Positions 1 to 6,160 of a stretch of DNA of 16,471 nt are shown here, piece after piece; position 1 is the first letter of the stretch, and each line of letters begins with the position of its first letter. The notes under the pieces are model-generated. The model saw only the letters and a program-made list of their open reading frames with translations, did not search any database and was not told the origin of the DNA. The position numbers were made by a program, and so were the translations under genes. The stretch is from positions 1-16,471 of the forward strand of contig JASLKI010000060.1 in the NCBI GenBank assembly GCA_030747575.1, given 5' to 3'. The DNA is from Verrucomicrobiota bacterium (GTDB lineage: Bacteria > Verrucomicrobiota > Verrucomicrobiia > Limisphaerales > UBA1096).

Positions 1-62
1 CTGAAAAGTTTAGGAGAAAGTAGAAATCTTGGATTACCATTCAAAGAAGCAGCTTCTCCCTG

Positions 63-134
63 TTGGTTGTCATTCTGATTAGATTCCATCATAGTCAGCA
101 GCCACCGCTTTGCTCGTAATATCGAGAAATTAAA
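63..134 (+). repeat. Duplicated leader element, copy A (upstream of sulfatase 1)
   Basis: Positions 63-101 match 1517-1555 at 34 of 39 aligned bases without gaps. A weaker match continues (108-121 with 1562-1575, 11 of 14) almost to the start codon. The longest identical block is ATCATAGTCAGCAG at 88-101. Both copies lie immediately before a gene, with nearly the same distance to the start codon: 40 versus 41 nt from the end of the putative -10 box. This points to a duplicated promoter plus 5' untranslated region rather than a random match. Confidence 0.75.
67..95 (+). promoter_or_regulatory. Putative sigma70-like promoter for sulfatase 1
   Basis: TTGTCA at 67-72 (5 of 6 with TTGACA), a 17-nt spacer, then CATAGT at 90-95 (4 of 6 with TATAAT). 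Both boxes and the spacing are conserved in the second copy at 1521-1549 while the spacer has changed, which supports function. Transcription would start near 102, giving a leader of about 33 nt. This is inference from motif shape. PVC promoters are poorly characterised and no start site can be seen. Confidence 0.4.
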
Positions 135-1520
135 ATGAAAACCATTCTTCCCATTCCTTCTTTGCTTTTCCTGTTGCTGATTGCAATAGCGACCAGCCTG
201 CAGGCTGCCAAGCAACCCAACATTCTTTTCATCATGACCGACCAGCATCATGCCAGGATGTTGTCGAGTGCCGGTAATCCCTACCTGAAAACCCGGGCGC
301 TCGATTCCATGGCCAAGTCGGGAATCCGGTTCAGCAACGCCTACGTCACCAACCCGGTCTGCGTGCCCAGCCGCATCTCCATGGCGACTGGTATGATGCC
401 AGGACGATTTGGCGTCTTCAATAACGGCATGAAGGCGACCATCCCGAAGAAGGTCAGCGACAACTCACTTGGCAAACTGATCAAGTCGGGTGGTTACGAC
501 ACCTTCTACGGAGGCAAGGTTCACATGGCTCCGGTTCTCTCTCCCCTCAAGGCGGGCTACGATGAATATTGCAAGGACCAGCGCGACAAATTACCGGATG
601 CCTGCATCGAATTCATGACCCGCAAGCGTGATAAGCCTTTTTTTGCCGTGGCTTCATTCATCAATCCGCATGACATCTGTTTTGCCTACAACGCCCGGCA
701 GCCGAACCGGAAGGGGAAGCCCCTGGTGGATAAGCTTTATAAGGAAGCCCAGGCCCTGCCCGCAGACAAGTTGCCTCCCTTGCCCAAGAATAGTGCGATC
801 CCGGAACGGGAACCAGACGCTATCGAGGCAACCATGAAGGTGACCGCCACCACGCCTGCCAAGTTGATCCGCAAGGATTACAACGAACGCGACTGGCGTA
901 ATTACCGCTGGATCTATTGTCGGCTTACCGAGCGGGTCGATGCCCAGATCGGTCGCCTGCTGGATGCCATAAAAAAGAATGGCTTGGAGGGAAATACCCT
1001 GGTGATCTTCACCAGCGATCATGGCGACATGGACGGTAGCCATCGTCTGGCCTCCAAGAATGTCTTTTATGAGAACTCGGTGGGCGTGCCCTTTATCATG
1101 CAGTACAAGGGGGTGATTCCCCCCGGTCAAGTGGATGAAAAGAGCCTCGTTTCCAACGGCCTGGACGTGTTGCCTACGCTCTGTGATTACGCGGGGGTGG
1201 AGGTCCCCGGTTATCTCCTTGGCCGCTCCCTTCGTTCCGTAGCTGAGAAACAAGGGGACAATGCCAGGCGTCCCTATGTGGTGGCCGAGAATAATACCGG
1301 CCGCATGATCCGCTCTGATCACTACAAATATTGTGTGTATACAAGCGGCAAGATTCGCGAATCCCTAGTCGATCTTCGGGCTGATCCAGGCGAAATGAAG
1401 AACCTCGCCGGCAAGGCAGGTTTCGAAAAACACCTCAACCGCCACCGTGAATTCCTGAAGCAATGGATCAGGGAATCCAATGATGTCACAGCCAAAACAT
1501 TCGCCGTCGAACCCAATTGA
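135..1520 (+). CDS. Secreted sulfatase 1, formylglycine type (CVPSR)
   Basis: A 461-residue alkaline-phosphatase-fold (S1-type) sulfatase, predicted to hydrolyse sulfate esters outside the cytoplasm. Residues 1-24 form a Sec signal peptide ending in LQA, with the mature protein starting AKQPNILFIMTDQ. Metal-site Asp36 is in TDQ. The maturation motif C76-V-P-S-R80 fits the CxPxR signature, so Cys76 should become formylglycine. Other active-site candidates are Lys128 and His130 (GKVH), Asp295/His296 (TSDHG) and Lys308. The length is normal for the family. The ATG at 135 is chosen because it opens directly into the signal peptide. No strong Shine-Dalgarno is visible, only GAGAA about 7 nt upstream. 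The substrate cannot be told; overall it looks arylsulfatase/choline-sulfatase-like. It is the first gene of the run and has its own putative promoter. Confidence 0.93.
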   Translation: MKTILPIPSLLFLLLIAIATSLQAAKQPNILFIMTDQHHARMLSSAGNPYLKTRALDSMAKSGIRFSNAYVTNPVCVPSRISMATGMMPGRFGVFNNGMKATIPKKVSDNSLGKLIKSGGYDTFYGGKVHMAPVLSPLKAGYDEYCKDQRDKLPDACIEFMTRKRDKPFFAVASFINPHDICFAYNARQPNRKGKPLVDKLYKEAQALPADKLPPLPKNSAIPEREPDAIEATMKVTATTPAKLIRKDYNERDWRNYRWIYCRLTERVDAQIGRLLDAIKKNGLEGNTLVIFTSDHGDMDGSHRLASKNVFYENSVGVPFIMQYKGVIPPGQVDEKSLVSNGLDVLPTLCDYAGVEVPGYLLGRSLRSVAEKQGDNARRPYVVAENNTGRMIRSDHYKYCVYTSGKIRESLVDLRADPGEMKNLAGKAGFEKHLNRHREFLKQWIRESNDVTAKTFAVEPN

Positions 1521-1589
1521 TTGTCATACTGACCAGATTCTATCATAGTCAGCAGGTGCCACTTTCCCTGTAATAGAGAAGAAACCCAG
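1517..1589 (+). repeat. Duplicated leader element, copy B (upstream of phosphoesterase)
   Basis: Second copy of the element at 63-134. It begins on the stop codon of sulfatase 1 (TGA 1518-1520 lies inside the repeat) and runs to the next start codon. Core 1517-1555 differs from copy A at five positions (1520, 1528, 1533, 1534, 1541). It fills the largest intergenic gap of the window (69 nt); all other gaps are 29 nt or less and lack the element. Confidence 0.75.
1521..1549 (+). promoter_or_regulatory. Putative internal promoter for phosphoesterase and downstream genes
   Basis: TTGTCA at 1521-1526, a 17-nt spacer and CATAGT at 1544-1549, with boxes and spacing identical to the putative promoter at 67-95. 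The -35-like box starts directly after the stop codon of sulfatase 1. If real, genes from 1590 onward can be transcribed separately from sulfatase 1 under the same control. An alternative is that the element acts at the RNA level, as a leader structure or processing site. Confidence 0.4.
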
Positions 1590-2579
1590 ATGGAAAATTT
1601 CATCTCATCAAGACGTGACTTTTTAAGCACCACCGCTGCGGTGGCTACCTCGATCGTATTGCCCCGGCAGGTCATGGCCGCTCTGGCGAAAATCAGAAAG
1701 CCCATCAAGCTCGGTATGATCGCCGACCTGCATCAGGATGTGATGCATGATGGCCCGGCGAGATTGAAGGCCTTCCTGGATGCCATGAAGCAGGAAAAAC
1801 CCGACGCGCTTGTTCAGTTGGGTGATTTCGCTTATCCGACAAAGAAAAACGAGGTAGTAACCAAGGCCTTTGAAAAAGCGCATCCCAGGACCCTGCATGT
1901 TCTTGGGAACCACGAGATTGATGGGGGGCACTCCTTTGATGCGGTCGCGAAGCTTTGGGGGATGAAGGGACGCTATTACACCGAGAACATTAACGGGCTG
2001 GATTTGATTGTTCTCGACGGAAACGAGAAACCGAAAAACCACAAGAGCGGTTATCCCGCGCACATTGGAGAGCAACAGCTTGAGTGGCTCGCGAAACAGC
2101 TTAAATCCCTTAAAGGCCCGATCCTCGTTATTTCTCATCAACCTTTGGCGGGCCCTGGTAGCATCGACAACGCTACAGAGGTGCAGGCGCTACTGAATTC
2201 TGCCTCCGACAAGGTTCTGCTGGCTGTTAACGGACATACTCATATTGATCATGTTGCCCGTGTGGGTAAGATCTCTTATCTACACGTCAACTCGGCCTCC
2301 TATAAATGGGTCGGCGGCTCCTACCGCAACAAGAGCTACCCGGCTGAGGTACACTCCAAATTCCGCTGGGTTGAGTACACTTGTCCTTATCAAGACAGCC
2401 TCTTCACCACTCTTACCATTGATCCTGCCAATGGACGCATCGACGTTAAGGGCCGTGAGAGCCAGTGGGTCGGCAAATCCCCTTCACAGCTTGGGATTCC
2501 AGCGAAGCCTGACCGAACCGATGGTAAGGAGATTTGCCCGAAAATCCGTAGTCGACAGATCGGGCTAGCTGAGAAATAA
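1590..2579 (+). CDS. Tat-exported calcineurin-type metallophosphoesterase
   Basis: A 329-residue protein with a twin-arginine signal (S-S-R8-R9-D-F-L plus a hydrophobic stretch to about residue 31), so it is probably exported folded. The di-metal phosphoesterase motifs occur in order: D46-L-H48 (ADLH), G78-D79 (LGDF), G106-N107-H108-E109, H183 (ISHQP) and G-H216-T-H218. Together these make a complete binuclear metal site. The family hydrolyses phosphomonoesters or phosphodiesters (Icc/purple-acid-like fold); the exact substrate cannot be read. It lies between sulfatases 1 and 2, 29 nt before the latter, with its own duplicated leader upstream. In this context it may remove phosphate from a decorated glycan or from organic phosphate esters; that is inference. 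GAGAAGAAA 5 to 14 nt upstream of the ATG is a weak ribosome-binding candidate. Confidence 0.9.
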   Translation: MENFISSRRDFLSTTAAVATSIVLPRQVMAALAKIRKPIKLGMIADLHQDVMHDGPARLKAFLDAMKQEKPDALVQLGDFAYPTKKNEVVTKAFEKAHPRTLHVLGNHEIDGGHSFDAVAKLWGMKGRYYTENINGLDLIVLDGNEKPKNHKSGYPAHIGEQQLEWLAKQLKSLKGPILVISHQPLAGPGSIDNATEVQALLNSASDKVLLAVNGHTHIDHVARVGKISYLHVNSASYKWVGGSYRNKSYPAEVHSKFRWVEYTCPYQDSLFTTLTIDPANGRIDVKGRESQWVGKSPSQLGIPAKPDRTDGKEICPKIRSRQIGLAEK

Positions 2580-2608
2580 CCGGAGATAAAAACATACGAA
2601 CAATTTAA

Positions 2609-3958
2609 ATGAAAAAATTCATCATCACCCTTTGTTTCCTGTTGGCTTGCTCTGTGCAGGCTGCCAAGAAGCCCAATATCGTTTACATCATTTCCGATGA
2701 TCAGGCATGGACCGATTATGGTTTTATGGGCCATCCCCATATCAAGACCCCCCACCTGGACAAGTTGGCCGGGCAAAGCGTTCTCTTTGAACGCGGTTAT
2801 GTGCCGACAGCCCTTTGTCGGCCCTCCCTGGCAACCCTGGCGACCGGCCATTTCGCCCATCGTCATGGTGTGACGGGTAACGATCCATCACCCAAGTATG
2901 CTGCGCGTGGTTCAGACCTTAACAACCAACGCCGTGCCAAGCTCATCTCCTATCTCGATAAATTCGATACCCTGCCTGAGCTCCTCGCCGAACGTGGTTA
3001 TCTCAGTCATCAAAGCGGTAAATGGTGGGAAGGAAGTTACAAGCATGGTGGGTTCACCCATGGAATGACCCGGGGATTTCCCGAGCCGCGCGGTCGCCAT
3101 GGGGATGATGGACTGAAGATTGGCCGGGAAGGAATGGAGCCGATCGAAAAATTCGTTGACCATGCCGTTGCGCAAAAAAAGCCCTTCTTTCTCTGGTACG
3201 GCGTGTTTCTTCCCCATACTCCGCATAATCCTCCGGAACGGCTCCTCAAGAAGTACAAGGAACAGGGCCATCCCATTAGTGTTGCCAAGTATTATGCCTG
3301 CTGTGAGTGGTTTGACGAAACCTGCGGGCAGCTTATCGATATTCTCGAGAAACGAAATCTGCGGGACGATACTTTAATCGTATACGTTACCGACAATGGC
3401 TGGATCCAGAATCCAAAAAGAAACGGGTACGCGCCGCGCTCCAAGCAGACACCCTACGAGGGCGGGGTTCGCACGCCGATCATGTTTTCCTGGCCCAATG
3501 GCGGCCTTGACCCGGCCAAGCGATCCGAGCTGGTCTCTTCAATTGATCTCTTCCCCACCGCGCTTGCCGCAGCGGGCGCTCGAATTCCCAATGACGTACC
3601 TGGCTTGAATCTCCTGGAAAATCTCCGGAAAAAACAACCCATCAAGCGCAAGGGCATCTTCGGCGAAAGTCTTGCCCATGACATTGCCGATATCAAAAAC
3701 CCCGAAGCCTCGCTTCTTTTCAGGTGGCGTATCGAAGGCAAATGGAAGTTGCTCTTAACCTACGACGGCGAGGTGAATCGCTACCAAAGCACCCACCCAC
3801 GAACCGAGAAACGCCCACAGCTTTTCGACCTGTCAAAGGATCCTCACGAGAAGACGAACCTTGCAAAAAAACATCCCGAGATTGTTGCTGACCTGGCCGC
3901 GAAGATTGCCACCTGGTGGCCGCTCAAGGAGCGAAAAGTCATTACCAAATTCGAGTGA
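2609..3958 (+). CDS. Secreted sulfatase 2 with atypical active site (CRPSL, GKWW)
   Basis: A 449-residue S1-type sulfatase. Residues 1-18 or so form a short signal peptide (ending SVQA, mature AKKPNIV). LLAC14 inside it could instead act as a weak lipobox, so a lipoprotein is possible. Metal-site candidates are Asp30/Asp31 (SDDQ) and Asp262/Asn263 (TDNG). Lys279 matches the usual active-site Lys before the YEGGVRTP stretch. The formylglycine motif is C70-R-P-S-L74: the usual Arg at the fifth position is Leu. The usual GKWH is GKWW (Lys138, Trp140), so two sulfate-site residues of classical sulfatases are changed while Cys and metal ligands are kept. It may form a subfamily with a different substrate, poorer formylglycine conversion, or another hydrolase activity. 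The DNA for its signal peptide is nearly identical to that of the next gene. Confidence 0.88.
   Translation: MKKFIITLCFLLACSVQAAKKPNIVYIISDDQAWTDYGFMGHPHIKTPHLDKLAGQSVLFERGYVPTALCRPSLATLATGHFAHRHGVTGNDPSPKYAARGSDLNNQRRAKLISYLDKFDTLPELLAERGYLSHQSGKWWEGSYKHGGFTHGMTRGFPEPRGRHGDDGLKIGREGMEPIEKFVDHAVAQKKPFFLWYGVFLPHTPHNPPERLLKKYKEQGHPISVAKYYACCEWFDETCGQLIDILEKRNLRDDTLIVYVTDNGWIQNPKRNGYAPRSKQTPYEGGVRTPIMFSWPNGGLDPAKRSELVSSIDLFPTALAAAGARIPNDVPGLNLLENLRKKQPIKRKGIFGESLAHDIADIKNPEASLLFRWRIEGKWKLLLTYDGEVNRYQSTHPRTEKRPQLFDLSKDPHEKTNLAKKHPEIVADLAAKIATWWPLKERKVITKFE
2633..2676 (+). repeat. Signal-peptide DNA repeat, copy 1
   Basis: 44 nt matching 4000-4043 with a single difference (G2654 versus A4021, giving Val or Met in SVQA/SMQA). 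It encodes CFLLACS-x-QAAKKPN, the end of the signal peptide and the start of the mature chain. The downstream catalytic sequences of the two sulfatases are far more divergent. Confidence 0.85.
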
Positions 3959-3972
3959 CGACAAATTTAGCC

Positions 3973-6156
3973 ATGAATCAAAGAATATATATCACATTAT
4001 GTTTCCTGTTGGCTTGCTCTATGCAGGCTGCCAAGAAGCCCAACATTGTCTTCTTCTTTGCTGATGACCAGACTTCCAGTTCCCTTGCTTGTTACGGTCA
4101 TCCCCTGGTCAAGACACCCAATATCGATCAGCTGGCCACCAATGGCACCAGGTTCAACAATGCCTTCGTCAGTCAGTCCATCTGCTGGGTGAGTCGTACG
4201 ACCATCCTGACCGGGCTTACCGGACGCAGTTACGGAACCCCGGGCAGGCATGATGCCGCCCGCCCTGATGCGGTTAAGGAGCTCTATGTGGATCTCCTTC
4301 GTAAAGCCGGTTACCGGACCGGTTTTGCTGGAAAATGGCACGCCAAGATGCCCAAAGGCTGGAATCCTGCCGATCACTTTGATGTCTTTCAAAGGATTGG
4401 TCGCAACCCTTTCTATAAAAAACAACCCGATGGTTCATTGCGTCATGAAACCGAGTTGATTGTCGATCGCGGAATTGAGTTCCTTGAGAACCAACCCAAG
4501 GACCAGCCCTTTGCCCTTAACATGTGGTTTAATGCCTGCCATGCCGAGGATGGCGATCGACGGCCGGGTATTGGGCATTTCCCGTGGCCTCGGGCAGTTG
4601 ATGGCCTGTACGAGGAGGATGAGATTGCCCCACCTCGATTGAATGATCCAAAGATTTTTGAGAGCCAGCCTTATTTTCTTAAGACCACCATCAACCGCGA
4701 ACGTTTCTATTGGCGTTGGAATACCGAAACCAAGTATCGCACCAATATGCGGGCTTACCTCCGCATGGTGAGCGGAATTGACAATGCCATCGGGCGTTTC
4801 ATCAAGGCCCTTGAGGCAAAGGGTTTGGCCGATAACACCATCATTGTTTACACCGCCGACAACGGTTACCACATGGGTAATCGTGGGTTCGCAGGCAAGT
4901 GGTCTCATTACGAGGAATCCCTGCGTGTTCCCATGATTATATGGGATCCGCGTGCGCCCAAGTCTGCCCGCGGGCAGGTGGTAGACTATTCAGCCCTTAA
5001 CCTTGATCTGCCATCAACTTTCCTTGATTGGGCAGGGGCTCCTGTGCCTGAGCGTTACCAGGGTCGCAGTCTCAAATCTATTGTCTCCACCGGGAAGACG
5101 GATAATTGGCGCAAACAAACTTTTCATGAGCACTTCGCAGTGCGTTCGCGCATTCCGGCTTTTGAAGGGTTGCGCACGGACCGCTACAAGTATGTTCGCT
5201 ATGTTGATGAGAATAACTACGAGTTCCTCCATGACCTTAAGGAGGACCCTGATGAATTAACCAATTTCGCCAAGGATCCCAAGTACGCCAAGACGCTTGA
5301 AGGATTGCGCCAGCGTACCGACAAACGCGTGGCTGAACTGGGTGGCCCCCTGCAGCCGATGCAAGGCGACTTGTCGGTCTCCACTCCACCGCAGCCAGTA
5401 GCCGCTGCGACCGTGGCCAATCGTCCCGGTGCGAATGGTTTTTCCAACCTTATCGGTGGTGGAATGCGGGGTTGGTCAGGTGACTCCAGATTTTGGTCGC
5501 AGAAGAATGGGGTTCTGACTGGCAAGACCGATGGCACACTGAAGATGAATCACTTCATCACCTGGAAGGTTGCCACCGTTCGCAATTTTGACCTGAAGGT
5601 AAAGGTGCGCATCTCCAGGGGAGGCAATAGTGGAATTCAATACCGCAGTGCCCATGCGCCTGAGCTTGGGCTTGATGTGGTAAGGGGTTACCAGTGCGAT
5701 ATCGTGGCCGACAAACCTCAATTCAACGGCATGGTTTATGAGGAAAAAGGCCGACGAATCCTCTCGCAGACCGGACAGAAGGTGGTGGTTGATCCCAAGG
5801 GAGACCGTTGGGTGGTGGGAAATTTCGAGGTAAAGGAATTTGCCCCGGGTCAATGGCATGAATACCGCATTTTGGTTGAAGGAAATCGTCACCGTCATTG
5901 GATTGACGGACATCCCACCGGTGACCTTATCGATCTTGATGAAAAAGGCAGGGCACTGGATGGAGTACTCGCCATGCAGGTGCACAAGGGGCCGCCGATG
6001 ACAATTGAGTTCAAGGATATGCTTATCAAGCATCTGCCAGATGACCTGCCGATTCTGCAGCTCAAGGATCACCCTATTCCCGCCGATGCCCGCGGCGCAC
6101 GTCCGTCGGGACGCCTGCCCAAGGGCTGGAAAGCCCCCATATACGGGGAACGATGA
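3973..6156 (+). CDS. Secreted sulfatase 3 fused to DUF1080 (3-keto-glycoside hydrolase-like) domain
   Basis: A 727-residue two-domain protein. The ATG at 3973 is chosen because it opens into the signal peptide (MNQRIYITLCFLLACSMQA), 14 nt after the previous stop. The in-frame ATG at 3916 would add 19 residues ahead of the signal and overlap the previous gene. Residues about 21-450 are an S1 sulfatase: Asp31/Asp32 (ADDQ), formylglycine motif C71-W-V-S-R75 (Val instead of Pro), Lys121/His123 (GKWH), Asp296/Asn297 (ADNG) and Lys309. After a Pro/Ala-rich linker (about 460-488), residues about 489-705 form a DUF1080 laminin-like beta-sandwich: NSGIQYRS, YQCDIV, a Gly-Gln-Trp-His-Glu stretch, then HWIDGHPTGD and FKDMLIKHL. 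DUF1080 members are known to act on 3-keto-glycosides. The fusion implies coupled desulfation and glycosidic cleavage of one substrate. LLAC15 leaves lipoprotein export open. Confidence 0.9.
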   Translation: MNQRIYITLCFLLACSMQAAKKPNIVFFFADDQTSSSLACYGHPLVKTPNIDQLATNGTRFNNAFVSQSICWVSRTTILTGLTGRSYGTPGRHDAARPDAVKELYVDLLRKAGYRTGFAGKWHAKMPKGWNPADHFDVFQRIGRNPFYKKQPDGSLRHETELIVDRGIEFLENQPKDQPFALNMWFNACHAEDGDRRPGIGHFPWPRAVDGLYEEDEIAPPRLNDPKIFESQPYFLKTTINRERFYWRWNTETKYRTNMRAYLRMVSGIDNAIGRFIKALEAKGLADNTIIVYTADNGYHMGNRGFAGKWSHYEESLRVPMIIWDPRAPKSARGQVVDYSALNLDLPSTFLDWAGAPVPERYQGRSLKSIVSTGKTDNWRKQTFHEHFAVRSRIPAFEGLRTDRYKYVRYVDENNYEFLHDLKEDPDELTNFAKDPKYAKTLEGLRQRTDKRVAELGGPLQPMQGDLSVSTPPQPVAAATVANRPGANGFSNLIGGGMRGWSGDSRFWSQKNGVLTGKTDGTLKMNHFITWKVATVRNFDLKVKVRISRGGNSGIQYRSAHAPELGLDVVRGYQCDIVADKPQFNGMVYEEKGRRILSQTGQKVVVDPKGDRWVVGNFEVKEFAPGQWHEYRILVEGNRHRHWIDGHPTGDLIDLDEKGRALDGVLAMQVHKGPPMTIEFKDMLIKHLPDDLPILQLKDHPIPADARGARPSGRLPKGWKAPIYGER
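4000..4043 (+). repeat. Signal-peptide DNA repeat, copy 2
   Basis: Second copy of the 44-nt block at 2633-2676 (43 of 44 identical) in the signal-peptide region of the sulfatase-DUF1080 gene. A shorter relative (CAGGCTGCCAAG-x-A-CCCAACATT) occurs at the same place in sulfatase 1, around 201-224. The three sulfatase 5' ends therefore seem to share ancestry. Confidence 0.85.
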
Positions 6157-6160
6157 ACCG

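Larger units (their letters stand above)
1..134. other. Upstream non-coding region of the first sulfatase
   Basis: No complete gene lies here. Frame 1 is open from the window edge to a TGA at 76-78 (25 codons). It could be the tail of an upstream gene, but it resembles nothing I recognise. A 13-nt palindrome (AGAAGC-A-GCTTCT) sits at 45-57, just ahead of the promoter-like element at 67-95. From 63 on, the sequence is collinear with the leader of the second gene (1517-1589). Confidence 0.6.

Noticed and set aside
1..78. Open frame from the window edge to TGA 76-78 as the tail of an upstream gene
   Set aside because: Only 25 codons, no family resemblance, and it runs into the promoter-like repeat; it cannot be supported or excluded.
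654..1322. Antisense open frame (222 codons) opposite sulfatase 1
   Set aside because: Shadow of a clearly coding, motif-rich gene on the plus strand; no family resemblance.
3916..3972. Earlier in-frame ATG for the sulfatase-DUF1080 gene
   Set aside because: It would put 19 residues before an obvious signal peptide and overlap the previous gene; ATG 3973 fits better.
6005..6160. Earlier in-frame ATG for the AXE1 esterase
   Set aside because: It would overlap the DUF1080 coding sequence by about 150 nt in another frame and bury the signal peptide that begins at GTG 6161.
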